Shown here: positions 7,972-16,986 of the stretch, one piece after another
Numbering within the stretch: the first letter of the stretch is position 1
Layout: the number at the start of each line of letters is the position of its first letter
Source: Nocardioides kongjuensis
Lineage (GTDB): Bacteria > Actinomycetota > Actinomycetes > Propionibacteriales > Nocardioidaceae
DNA: 64,000 nucleotides
Reading direction: 5' to 3'
Assembly: GCF_013409625.1 (NCBI RefSeq)
Contig: NZ_JACCBF010000001.1
Span: 4,281,001-4,345,000 of the forward strand
The notes under the pieces: model-generated
The model's input: the letters and a program-made list of their open reading frames with translations, nothing else
Database searches by the model: none
Told to the model about the DNA's origin: nothing
Translations under genes and position numbers: made by a program

Positions 7972-9717
7972 ATGCGCGCTGACTTCGAGTACGACGTCGT
8001 CGTGGTCGGCTCCGGCTTCGGCGGGTCGGTCACCGCCCTCCGCCTCGCCGAGAAGGGCTACCGGGTCCTCGTGCTCGAGGCCGGGCGCCGGTTCGAGGAC
8101 GAGGAGTTCGCGAAGACCTCCTGGGACGTGCGCAAGTTCCTCTTCGCGCCGCGCCTGGGCTGCTTCGGCATCCAGCGGATCCGGCTGCTGCGCGACGTGG
8201 TCGTGCTCGCCGGGGCGGGCGTCGGCGGCGGCTCGCTCGTCTACGCCAACACCCTCTACCAGCCGAAGTCGGACGCCTTCTACAACGACCCGCAGTGGGC
8301 GCACATCACCGACTGGAAGGCCGAGCTGGCGCCGTACTACGACCAGGCGAGCCGGATGCTGGGCGTCGTCGAGAACCCGACCGTCACCCCCAGCGACGTG
8401 GTGATGAAGGAGGTCGCCGACGAGATGGGTGTCGGCGACACCTACCGGGCCACGCCGGTCGGCGTCTGCTTCGGTACGCGGGGCGAGGCGATCCCGGACC
8501 CCTACTTCGGCGGTGCCGGGCCCGAGCGGCGCGGCTGCCTGGAGTGCGGCGAGTGCATGACCGGCTGCCGCCACAACGCCAAGAACACGCTGCTCAAGAA
8601 CTACCTCCACCTCGCCGAGAAGATCGGCGCCGAGGTCCGGGAGCGCACCACTGTGGACGCGATCAGGCCCCGCCAGCACGGCGGTTACGACGTCGTCACG
8701 CACGTCTCGGGCCGCTCCGCGCGTCGTACGACCACGATCACCGCCGCCCAGGTCGTGCTGGCCGCCGGCACCTGGGGCACCCAGGAGCTGCTGCACGGCA
8801 TGCGCCGCTCCGGCGACCTGCCGGAGCTGTCGGACCGGCTCGGCGAGCTGACCCGCACCAACTCCGAGGCGCTGTGCGCGTCGAGCACCAAGCTGCGCAA
8901 CAAGGGTGACCACGACTTCCACCACGGCGTCGCGATCACCTCCTCGATCCACCCCGACGAGGTCACCCACGTCGAGCCCGTCCGCTACGGCAAGGGCTCG
9001 GGCCTGATGGGCCTGCTGCTCACCTTGATGACCGACGGGGGCGGCCGGACCCCGCGCTGGCTGCGCTGGGTCGGCCAGGCGCTGCGCCACCCGCTGCTGC
9101 TCCTGTCGGTGTACGCCGGCCTCGGCAGCTGGCCCGAGCGCACGATCATCGCGCTGGTCATGCAGACCAGCGACAACTCGATCACGGTGTTCCCGAAGAA
9201 GCGCCGGCTGCGTCGGGAGGGCAAGGTGCGGCTCACCTCGCGGCAGGGACACGGCGAGCCGAACCCGACCTGGATCCCCGCCGGCAACGAGGTGGTGCGC
9301 CGGATCAGCGACAAGATCGACGGCGGCTCGTACAGCACCGCCGGCGAGATCTTCAACATCCCCATGACCGCGCACTTCCTCGGCGGCTGCCCGATCGGCG
9401 ACTCCCCGCGGACCGGCGTGATCGACCCCTACCACCGGGTCTACGGGCACCCCGGGCTGCACGTCGTCGACGGCGCCGCGATCTCCGCGAACCTCGGCGT
9501 CAACCCCAGCCTCACCATCACCGCGCAGGCCGAGCGCGCGATGGCGGTGTGGCCCAACCGGGGCGAGGCCGACCGTCGCCCCGACCTCGGAGCCGGCTAC
9601 CAGCGGCTCTCCCCGATCGCGCCGGTGCGGGCGGCTGTGCCCCCGACCGCACCGGCTGCGCTGCGCCTCCCGCTGTACGTCGTCAAGGACCCGGTCGACG
9701 CGGAGGCCACCGCATGA
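7972..9717 (+). CDS. GMC oxidoreductase, cholesterol oxidase (ChoD)-like
   Basis: A 581-residue FAD-dependent oxidase. The dinucleotide-binding GSGFGGS is at residues 13-19 after a beta strand, followed by the GAGVGGGSLVYANTL flavin segment near 80. The C-terminus carries FLGGCPIGDSP and a VVDGAAISANLGVNPSLT block with the active-site region. This layout matches mycobacterial ChoD. A cysteine cluster C189-x2-C192-x2-C195-x3-C199 sits mid-protein. The likely reaction is oxidation of a 3-hydroxysteroid or other lipid alcohol; the exact substrate is unproven. It is translationally coupled (ATGA) to the mce permease gene, implying that its substrate is imported by that system. Confidence 0.85.
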   Translation: MRADFEYDVVVVGSGFGGSVTALRLAEKGYRVLVLEAGRRFEDEEFAKTSWDVRKFLFAPRLGCFGIQRIRLLRDVVVLAGAGVGGGSLVYANTLYQPKSDAFYNDPQWAHITDWKAELAPYYDQASRMLGVVENPTVTPSDVVMKEVADEMGVGDTYRATPVGVCFGTRGEAIPDPYFGGAGPERRGCLECGECMTGCRHNAKNTLLKNYLHLAEKIGAEVRERTTVDAIRPRQHGGYDVVTHVSGRSARRTTTITAAQVVLAAGTWGTQELLHGMRRSGDLPELSDRLGELTRTNSEALCASSTKLRNKGDHDFHHGVAITSSIHPDEVTHVEPVRYGKGSGLMGLLLTLMTDGGGRTPRWLRWVGQALRHPLLLLSVYAGLGSWPERTIIALVMQTSDNSITVFPKKRRLRREGKVRLTSRQGHGEPNPTWIPAGNEVVRRISDKIDGGSYSTAGEIFNIPMTAHFLGGCPIGDSPRTGVIDPYHRVYGHPGLHVVDGAAISANLGVNPSLTITAQAERAMAVWPNRGEADRRPDLGAGYQRLSPIAPVRAAVPPTAPAALRLPLYVVKDPVDAEATA

Positions 9718-10592
9718 CCGCGGCCCCCACCGCCCCGGTCCCGTCGGCCGGTGCGCCCGGCAAGCGCCGGGCCGGCCCGGACGGGATGGACGAACGGTCC
9801 CGCCGGGTCGCCCGCGAGGCGGTGCGCTCGACGTTCGTGTTCACGACGCTCGGCACCTTCGGCGACTTCTACGGCTTCGTCGGCAAGGTGTTCGCGGAGA
9901 TGTTCACGCGGCGCTTCCACTTCCGCGAGTTCGTCTCGCAGGCCTGGTTCATCACGACGGTCTCGTTCGGGCCGGCCCTGCTGGTCTCGATCCCGTTCTG
10001 CGTCGTGATCATCTTCCAGGTCAACCAGCTGCTCATCCAGATCGGTGCGGTCGACCTCGCCGGCGCGGGCGCGGCGGTCGCGGTGGTCCGCGAGATCGGC
10101 CCGATCGTGTCGGTGCTCGTCGTCGCGGGCGCCGGCGCCACGGCGATCTGCGCGGACCTCGGCTCGCGCAAGATCCGTGAGGAGATCGACGCGATGGTCA
10201 CCCTCGGCATCGACCCGATCGAGCGGCTCGTCGTGCCCCGGGTGGTGGCCTCGACCCTCGTCGGCGTCGCGCTCAACGGCATGGTGACCGTGGTCGGCCT
10301 GGTCGGCGGCTACTTCTTCTCCGTCGTGCTCCAGGGCGCGACACCGGGCCTGTACCTCTCCGACCTCACCCTGCTCGTCGGGCTGCCGGACTTCCTCGCC
10401 TCCGAGGCCAAGGCCGCGGTGTTCGGCCTGCTGGCCGGGCTGACCGCCTGCTACCTCGGCCTCAACGCCAAGGGCGGCCCCAAGGGCGTCGGCGAAGCGG
10501 TGAACCAGACCGTGGTCTTCGCGTTCATGCTGCTGTTCGCCGCCAACAGCGTGATCAGTGCCCTGTTCCTCCAGATCAAGCTCGGAGCGTGA
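9714..10592 (+). CDS. yrbEA: YrbE/MlaE-type permease, first subunit
   Basis: A 292-residue MlaE-family permease with about five to six membrane helices after a charged N-terminal tail of 45 residues. The conserved EIGPIVSVLVVAGAGATAICADLGSRKIREEIDA region (near residues 125-160) with the EExDA coupling helix is clear. YrbE pairs are the membrane core of Mce lipid importers and work with the MceG ATPase, which is not in this window. Start ATG 9714 overlaps the GMC oxidase stop. Confidence 0.92.
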   Translation: MTAAPTAPVPSAGAPGKRRAGPDGMDERSRRVAREAVRSTFVFTTLGTFGDFYGFVGKVFAEMFTRRFHFREFVSQAWFITTVSFGPALLVSIPFCVVIIFQVNQLLIQIGAVDLAGAGAAVAVVREIGPIVSVLVVAGAGATAICADLGSRKIREEIDAMVTLGIDPIERLVVPRVVASTLVGVALNGMVTVVGLVGGYFFSVVLQGATPGLYLSDLTLLVGLPDFLASEAKAAVFGLLAGLTACYLGLNAKGGPKGVGEAVNQTVVFAFMLLFAANSVISALFLQIKLGA

Positions 10593-10599
10593 GGCGCCG

Positions 10600-11439
10600 A
10601 TGAGCACGACCGCCCCGGGCTTCATCGCCCGCCACGTCGGCAGGCCGATGTCCTCGCTGCGCCGACTGGGCGACCAGCTGAGCTTCCACGGCAACGCCTA
10701 CGCGCACATGCCGCGCGCGCTCAAGCACTACCCGAAGGAGGTCGTCCGGCTGCTGGCCGAGGTCTCCCTCGGCTCGGGCGCGCTCGCCCTGATCGGGGGC
10801 ACCGTGCTGGTGATCGGCTTCCTCACCGCCGCGGCCGGCATCGAGGTGGGGCTGCAGGCGTACACGTCCTTCGACAACATCGGCGTCTCGACCCTGTCCG
10901 GCTTCTTCTCGGCGTACTTCAACACCCGCGAGGTCGCCCCGATCATCGCCGGCATCGCGCTGACCGCGACCGTCGGAGCCGGGTTCACCGCGCAGATCGG
11001 GGCGATGCGGGTCTCCGAGGAGATCGACGCGCTCGAGGTGATGGCGGTCCCGCCGGTGCCGTACCTGGTGACCACCCGGATCATCGCCGGCCTGATCGCC
11101 GTCGTCCCGCTGTTCGCGATCGCGCTGATGATGTGCTGGCTGGCGACCTACGTCGTCGTGACCGTCGGCTACGACCAGGCGCCGGGCACCTACCAGCACT
11201 ACTTCGACACCTTCTTGATCCCGAGCGACCTGTTCCTCGCGATCGTGAAGGTCGCGCTGATGGCGCTCGTGATCGTCTCGATCTGCTGCTACCACGGTTT
11301 CCGTGCCTCCGGCGGTCCCGCGGGCGTGGGCAAGGCGGTCGGCAAGGCCGTGCGCTCCGCGCTCATCTCGACCATGTTCATCGACCTGATCTTCGCGATC
11401 GCCATCTGGGGCGGTCCGTCGGTCCACATCGCGGGGTGA
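10600..11439 (+). CDS. yrbEB: YrbE/MlaE-type permease, second subunit
   Basis: A 279-residue paralogue of the preceding permease, with the matching coupling segment TAQIGAMRVSEEIDALEVM near residues 130-150 and five to six membrane helices. It pairs with the first subunit as the heterodimeric channel. Only seven bases separate it from yrbEA. Confidence 0.92.
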   Translation: MSTTAPGFIARHVGRPMSSLRRLGDQLSFHGNAYAHMPRALKHYPKEVVRLLAEVSLGSGALALIGGTVLVIGFLTAAAGIEVGLQAYTSFDNIGVSTLSGFFSAYFNTREVAPIIAGIALTATVGAGFTAQIGAMRVSEEIDALEVMAVPPVPYLVTTRIIAGLIAVVPLFAIALMMCWLATYVVVTVGYDQAPGTYQHYFDTFLIPSDLFLAIVKVALMALVIVSICCYHGFRASGGPAGVGKAVGKAVRSALISTMFIDLIFAIAIWGGPSVHIAG

Positions 11440-11446
11440 GGCGGCC

Positions 11447-12667
11447 ATGAGCACGCGCGAGAAGCACCCCCATCACGTCGACCGGCAGGTCGTCTACGGC
11501 TTCGTGTTCATCGCCCTCGTCGCGGCCCTGGTCGCCGGCACGATCGCGAAGTACCGCGGCGCCTTCGAGGACAACGTCGTGGTCACCGTCCAGGCCGACC
11601 GGGCCGGACTCACCCTCGCCCCGGGAGCGCCGATCAAGCTGCGCGGCGTCGAGATCGGCCGGGTCGGCCACATCGACAACGACCCCACGGCCGACGGCGG
11701 TGCCGGTGGGAAGGTGAGCATCGAGCTCGAGATCGACGCCGACAAGGTCGACCGGGTGCCCGCCGACGTGACCGCGCAGATCGTGCCGCCGACCGCGTTC
11801 GGTGCGAAGTACGTCCAGCTGACGCCGCCCGCCGATGACCCCGGCAGCAGTGGCGGGACGATCGAGGCGGGTGCCGTGATCCCGGCGGACCGGGTCACCG
11901 TCGAGGTCGACGAGGCCTTCGAGAACCTCACCAAGGTGCTCGACGTCGCCCGTCCGGCCGAGGTGAACTCGGCGCTGACCGCGGTGGCCGGCGCGGTCGA
12001 GGAGCGTGGCCAGCTGATCGGCAACCTGATCACCCAGACCGACACCTACCTGCGCTCGCTCAACCCGTCGCTGCGCACGCTGTCCGCCGACCTGCGGGTC
12101 GCCGACGACGTCGCCGACGCCTACGACATCGCGCGGCCCGACCTGGTCGGCATGCTCACCCACACCGGCGAGGTCTCGCAGACCCTGGTGCGGCAGCAGG
12201 CCTCGCTGCGTGCCCTCGAGCGCAGCATGACCGGGTTCAGTGACCAGACCGACGTGCTGCTGCGCAGCTCGCGGCACGGCCTGGTCGCCTCCCTCGGCCT
12301 GCTGCAGCCGGTGACCGACGTCCTCGAGCGCTACTCGCCCGAGCTGCCGTGCCTCGTGCTCGGCCTCGCCTCGGCCAACGGGCTCGCCGAGGCCGCCGTC
12401 GGCGGCACGCACCCGGGCGTCACCACGATCACCCGGATCGTCCCGGGCCGCGATCCCTACACCTACCAGGAGAACCTGCCCGAGCTCGGCGCCGACAACG
12501 GCCCGGCCTGCTACGGCCTCCCGTACGTCGATGCGCAGGAGGGCAGGGCCGTGCCGCCGTCGTTCCGCACCGGCGCCAACCCGTACGTCGGCCCGCAGCC
12601 CACGCCCAGCGAGGCGGTCGCAGACACGCTGCTGGGTGTTCTCGAGGGAGTGAGGAACCTGCCATGA
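11447..12667 (+). CDS. mceA: MCE-family protein MceA
   Basis: A 406-residue first MCE subunit. One N-terminal membrane anchor (residues 15-35) precedes the MCE domain (about 42-140, with GAPIKLRGVEIGRVGHI and FGAKYVQL). A long helical region then forms the tunnel seen in Mce complexes, and the C-terminal tail contains three cysteines. It shuttles lipid across the periplasm to YrbE. The stop overlaps mceB as ATGA. Confidence 0.92.
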   Translation: MSTREKHPHHVDRQVVYGFVFIALVAALVAGTIAKYRGAFEDNVVVTVQADRAGLTLAPGAPIKLRGVEIGRVGHIDNDPTADGGAGGKVSIELEIDADKVDRVPADVTAQIVPPTAFGAKYVQLTPPADDPGSSGGTIEAGAVIPADRVTVEVDEAFENLTKVLDVARPAEVNSALTAVAGAVEERGQLIGNLITQTDTYLRSLNPSLRTLSADLRVADDVADAYDIARPDLVGMLTHTGEVSQTLVRQQASLRALERSMTGFSDQTDVLLRSSRHGLVASLGLLQPVTDVLERYSPELPCLVLGLASANGLAEAAVGGTHPGVTTITRIVPGRDPYTYQENLPELGADNGPACYGLPYVDAQEGRAVPPSFRTGANPYVGPQPTPSEAVADTLLGVLEGVRNLP

Positions 12668-13722
12668 GCTCCACCTCCTCCGGCCGGCTGAGTCCCGAGA
12701 AGCGGCGCCAGCGCGCCGACCTCGTCAAGTTCACCGCCTTCCTCTCCCTGGCCGCCGTGTTCACCGTGTGGGTCGCGGCCGTCACCGGCGAGTACCGGCC
12801 GGGCGACCGCGACGACTACAAGGCCGTCTTCGACGACGTGTCCGGCCTCGCGGTCGGCGACGAGGTCCGCGTCGCCGGCGTCGACGTCGGCAAGGTGACC
12901 GGCATCGACGTACGCAAGGACAACACCGTGCTGGTCACCTTCGACGTCCGCGATGACCAGCAGCTCACCACCGGCACGCACGCGACGATCCAGTACCGCA
13001 ACCTGATCGGCGACCGCGTGGTCCAGCTGACCCGCGGTGAAGGGGACACCGGCGAGGTCCTCGCCGCAGGCGGCACCCTGCCGGCGAGCCAGACCGCCTC
13101 GGCGCTCGACCTCGACACCCTGCTCAACGGCTTCAAGCCGCTGTTCGCCGGGCTCAGCCCGACCCAGGTCAACGAGCTGTCCGGCCAGCTGGTGCAGGTG
13201 CTCCAGGGCCAGCAGGCCGCCGTCGCCACGCTGGTGCAGCACGTCGCGTCGTTCACCACGACGATCGGCGGACGCGAGGAGCTGATCGGGCAGGTGATCG
13301 GCAACCTCAACAGCGTCCTCGGGACCGTGGACGACCGCAAGGCGACCGTCGGCCTGCTCCTCGACCGGCTCGACGAGCTGTTGACCGGGCTCGACCAGCA
13401 GGACACCCAGGTCCTCGACGCCGCTGCCCGGATCGACCGTTTCGCGACCACGACGACCGACCTCGTGACGAAGGCACGCGGTGACCTGCGCACCGACCTG
13501 TCGGGGTTGGCCGTCTCGGCCCGCGGCATCAACACGAACGCGGGGACGCTGGAGACCGTGCTGCAGAACCTGCCGGCGCACTACCGGGCGGTGCAGAACA
13601 CCGCGTCGTACGGCAACTTCTTCAACTTCTTCCTCTGCGGCGTGCGGATCCAGACCGGCCTCGCCGGCGCGAACGTCACGACGCCGTGGATCTACTCCGA
13701 CGCCCCGAGGTGCAAGCGATGA
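12664..13722 (+). CDS. mceB: MCE-family protein MceB
   Basis: A 352-residue second MCE subunit. The anchor is at residues 22-42, then the MCE domain with GDEVRVAGVDVGKVTGI and YRNLIGDRVVQL, then a helical needle domain. The C-terminal NFFNFFLCGVRI segment is typical of actinobacterial MceB proteins. ATGA overlaps occur at both ends. Confidence 0.92.
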   Translation: MSSTSSGRLSPEKRRQRADLVKFTAFLSLAAVFTVWVAAVTGEYRPGDRDDYKAVFDDVSGLAVGDEVRVAGVDVGKVTGIDVRKDNTVLVTFDVRDDQQLTTGTHATIQYRNLIGDRVVQLTRGEGDTGEVLAAGGTLPASQTASALDLDTLLNGFKPLFAGLSPTQVNELSGQLVQVLQGQQAAVATLVQHVASFTTTIGGREELIGQVIGNLNSVLGTVDDRKATVGLLLDRLDELLTGLDQQDTQVLDAAARIDRFATTTTDLVTKARGDLRTDLSGLAVSARGINTNAGTLETVLQNLPAHYRAVQNTASYGNFFNFFLCGVRIQTGLAGANVTTPWIYSDAPRCKR

Positions 13723-14711
13723 GCCGCGTCACCAGCCCCGACCGGCTCGCCGCCCGCGGCCTGCTCGGCACCGTCGTCCTCGTCCTCGCCGTGCTCGCCG
13801 CGCTCAACGTCAACAAGCTCCCGCTGATCGGCAACGGCGACGTCGTGCACGTGGAGTTCGCCGAGGCCGGCGGGCTCAAGGGCGGTGATGCCGTCATGGT
13901 CTCGGGCGCCCGGGTCGGCAAGGTCCGCGAGGTCCGGCTGGACCGGAAGCACGTCGTCGCCGACGTGGTCCTCACCGATCCCGACATCGTGCTCGGCGAC
14001 CGGACCGAGGCCCGGATCATCACGATGACCCTGCTCGGCCGGGCCGCCGTCGAGCTGGTGCCCCGCGGCACCGGCGAGATCGGGGCGGGCGAGTCGATCC
14101 CGCTGGCGCGGACCTCCTCGCCGTACAACCTGACGAGCACGCTCAACGAGCTCACCGAGACCACCGCCGACATCGACAAGGCGCAGCTCGCGGCCGCGCT
14201 GGACCAGGCCTCGAGGACGCTGTCTTCGGCCAGCCCCGACCTGCGGCCCGCACTCGACGGGATCACCGCCCTGTCGCGAGCGGTGTCGTCGAACGACGAC
14301 GAGCTGCGCTCGCTGCTCGCCCACGCCGACAGCGTGACCGGGGTGCTCGCGAGCCGGGACCAGCAGATCGCCTCGTTGCTGACCAACGGGCGTTCGTTGC
14401 TCAGCGAGCTCGACGCCCGCCAGGACGTCGTCGTCAGCCTGCTCAGGAGTGCCCGTGCCCTGGCGGCCCAGCTGCGGCTGCTGCTGAAGGACACCGACGA
14501 CGTGCTCGGCCCGGCGCTCGACGAGCTCGACGGGGTCGTCGACGTGCTCAACGCGAACAAGAAGGACCTGCAGGCCAGCATCGTCGGCCTGCGCGGCTAC
14601 GCCACCGCCTTCGGCGAGGCGATCTCGAGCGGGCCGTGGTTCGACGCCTACATCCAGAACCTCACGTCGCCCGGAACCCTTGCTCCCGTCCTGTCAGGAA
14701 TCGTGCCGTGA
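13719..14711 (+). CDS. mceC: MCE-family protein MceC
   Basis: A 330-residue third MCE subunit with an anchor at residues 11-30, MCE domain at about 35-110 (KGGDAVMVSGARVGKV) and a long coiled helical domain to about 290. It is shorter than many MceC proteins and lacks a proline-rich tail. ATG 13719 overlaps the mceB stop; the next gene begins at a GTGA overlap. Confidence 0.9.
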   Translation: MSRVTSPDRLAARGLLGTVVLVLAVLAALNVNKLPLIGNGDVVHVEFAEAGGLKGGDAVMVSGARVGKVREVRLDRKHVVADVVLTDPDIVLGDRTEARIITMTLLGRAAVELVPRGTGEIGAGESIPLARTSSPYNLTSTLNELTETTADIDKAQLAAALDQASRTLSSASPDLRPALDGITALSRAVSSNDDELRSLLAHADSVTGVLASRDQQIASLLTNGRSLLSELDARQDVVVSLLRSARALAAQLRLLLKDTDDVLGPALDELDGVVDVLNANKKDLQASIVGLRGYATAFGEAISSGPWFDAYIQNLTSPGTLAPVLSGIVP

Positions 14712-15778
14712 ACCGCCTCGTGAACAAGAAGATCCTGGTCGCGCTCGTGGTCGCCGCCGTGCTGGTCGGCGGGCTCGCGTGGACCCGCGACACCGGCAGC
14801 ACCACGGTGCGCGCGTACTTCTCCAGCGCCGAGGGGCTCAACGTCAGCGACGACGTGAAGGTGCTCGGCGTGAAGGTCGGCACGATCACCGCGATCGAGA
14901 ACGAGCCCGACGGCGTGCTCGTCACGCTGGAGGTCGACTCCGGCCAGCCGATCCCCGCCGACGCGCACGCCGCGATCGTCTCCCCCAGCCTGGTCAGTGG
15001 GCGGTTCGTCCAGCTGGAGCCGGTGTACGACGGCGGCCCGCGCCTGACGGACGGCGCCACCATCGCGCTGGACAGGACGGCGGTGCCGGTCACCTTCGAC
15101 GACGTGAAGCAGCAGCTGACCGACCTCGCGACCACCCTGGGGCCCGACGCCGGGAAGAAGGACGGCCCGCTGGCGGTGGCGATCAAGGCGATCGACCAGA
15201 GCCTGGCCGAGGGCAGCTCCGACCAGCTGCGGACCTCGATCGCCGAGCTCCGGGGCGCCGCGACCGCCCTGTCCGACGGCCGTTCCGACCTGTTCTCGAC
15301 CATCGAGCACCTCGACACCTTCACCCGCAACCTCGCCCTCAACGACGCCGCGGTGCGGGGCTTCACGACCGAGCTCGACGACGTCAGCACCGTGCTCGCG
15401 GACAACCGCACCAACCTGACCGGCGCGCTCACCGACCTCGGTCAGGTGCTCGCGGTGACCGAGAAGTACTTCCGGAAGCACCGCAGGCAGATCCGTACGA
15501 CGACCGCCGACGTCAACCTGCTCGCCGCGGCCCTCGCCGACCGGTCCAACGAGCTCGCCGGCGTGCTGCACGTCGCGCCGCACGCGATCGTCGACCTCAG
15601 CAACACCATCCAGGACCAGGCGATCACCGGCCGGGCCACGCTGTCGGCGCTCGACAACGTCCCGCAGCTGCTCTGCGGCGCGGTGCTCGGCGTCGGCGGC
15701 ACGGCCGAGCAGTGCTCGACGGTGCTGCAGCCGCTCATCGACCTGCTCGGGATCGGCTCGATCGGAGGCACCCGGTGA
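14708..15778 (+). CDS. mceD: MCE-family protein MceD
   Basis: A 356-residue fourth MCE subunit: anchor at residues 7-23, MCE domain at 30-115 (SDDVKVLGVKVGTITAI and SGRFVQLEP), then a helical needle domain and a C-terminal part with two cysteines. The GTG start sits in a GTGA overlap. The reverse strand here is also open for long stretches; that frame is a codon-bias shadow. Confidence 0.9.
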   Translation: MNRLVNKKILVALVVAAVLVGGLAWTRDTGSTTVRAYFSSAEGLNVSDDVKVLGVKVGTITAIENEPDGVLVTLEVDSGQPIPADAHAAIVSPSLVSGRFVQLEPVYDGGPRLTDGATIALDRTAVPVTFDDVKQQLTDLATTLGPDAGKKDGPLAVAIKAIDQSLAEGSSDQLRTSIAELRGAATALSDGRSDLFSTIEHLDTFTRNLALNDAAVRGFTTELDDVSTVLADNRTNLTGALTDLGQVLAVTEKYFRKHRRQIRTTTADVNLLAAALADRSNELAGVLHVAPHAIVDLSNTIQDQAITGRATLSALDNVPQLLCGAVLGVGGTAEQCSTVLQPLIDLLGIGSIGGTR

Positions 15779-16983
15779 CCCGCTTGTCCCGCGCCCTCGT
15801 CCCCGCTGCGCTGGTGGCCGGACTGCTGTTCACCGGCTGCGACATCCAGCCCAACGACAACACGCTGCCCGGCCAGGTCGCAGTGCGCGACGACGGCTAC
15901 ACCGTCGAGGTGCACTTCGACCAGATCGAGAACCTGGTCCCGAACTCGACGGTCCAGAAGGACAACGTCGTGATCGGCACCGTCGGCGAGATCCGTGCCG
16001 AGGGCTGGGAGGCCGTCGTCGACCTCCACCTGCTCGACGACGTGCGGCTGCCCGCCGACGCCGTGTTCTCGATCGGGCAGAAGACCCTCCTCGGCGCCCA
16101 GTACGTCGAGGTGTCGGTTCCCGCCGGATCCACCGGAACCCGGCCGACGGACGCCCGCCTGGCCGACGGTGCCGTGGTCCCGGTCGCCCAGACCGGCACC
16201 TACCCCGCCACCGAGCAGGTCCTCGGCGCCGTCGCGCTGCTGCTCAACAACGGCGGTCTCTCCCAGATCAGCACCATCACCGGCGAGCTCTCGACCGCGC
16301 TGCGCGACCGGGTGCCCGACACGCGTGGCCTGGTCCGGCACACCGACGAGCTGCTCGCCGTCCTCGACGCCAACAGGTCCGAGATCGTGCGCGCCCTGGA
16401 GTCGCTCGACAGCCTCAGCGCCGGCCTGCGCAAGGACCAGGAGCAGATCGCCACCGCGATCGACCGGATCACGCCCGGCCTGAAGGTGCTCGACCAGGAG
16501 CGCAACCGACTGGTCAAGGCGGTCACGAGGACCAGCCGCACCGGCGCCCGCGCGAACGAGGTCATCCACGCCAGCGAGACCGCGCTGCTCGCCAACCTCG
16601 ACGCCCTCGGGCCGATCCTCACCAACCTCGGCCAGGCCAGCGAGTCGCTGCCCGAGTCCCTCAAGATCGCCCTCACCATCCCGTTCCCGGTGATGACCAC
16701 GCGCAACGCACTGCGCGGCGACTACGCCAACCTGTTCGCCACGCTCGACCTGCGCGACCAGAGCCTGCTGGGCAGCTGGCTCGGGCTGATCGGCGTACCG
16801 AGGACGACGCCCGCCGATGCCGCCGCCCCCGAGACCCCGGCGGTCCCGGAGGCGCCGGTGCCTGCGTCGGGCACTCCCGCGCCGAGCGAGCAGGCGACGC
16901 CCGGCGACACGCCGGCGCCGGTTGCGCCGACCGAGCCCGTGCCCGCCTGCGGGCTGCTCAAGAAGATCCTCGGAGGCTGCTAG
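15775..16983 (+). CDS. mceE: MCE-family lipoprotein MceE
   Basis: A 402-residue MCE subunit with a lipoprotein signal: lipobox LLFTGC near residues 17-22, so Cys22 would be lipidated. This is the usual position of the LprK/LprN-type lipoprotein in mce operons. The MCE domain spans about 40-130 and the helical domain follows. A proline/alanine/threonine-rich linker (about 345-390) precedes a terminal CGLLKKILGGC with two cysteines. GTG start in a GTGA overlap. Confidence 0.92.
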   Translation: MTRLSRALVPAALVAGLLFTGCDIQPNDNTLPGQVAVRDDGYTVEVHFDQIENLVPNSTVQKDNVVIGTVGEIRAEGWEAVVDLHLLDDVRLPADAVFSIGQKTLLGAQYVEVSVPAGSTGTRPTDARLADGAVVPVAQTGTYPATEQVLGAVALLLNNGGLSQISTITGELSTALRDRVPDTRGLVRHTDELLAVLDANRSEIVRALESLDSLSAGLRKDQEQIATAIDRITPGLKVLDQERNRLVKAVTRTSRTGARANEVIHASETALLANLDALGPILTNLGQASESLPESLKIALTIPFPVMTTRNALRGDYANLFATLDLRDQSLLGSWLGLIGVPRTTPADAAAPETPAVPEAPVPASGTPAPSEQATPGDTPAPVAPTEPVPACGLLKKILGGC

Positions 16984-16986
16984 GCC

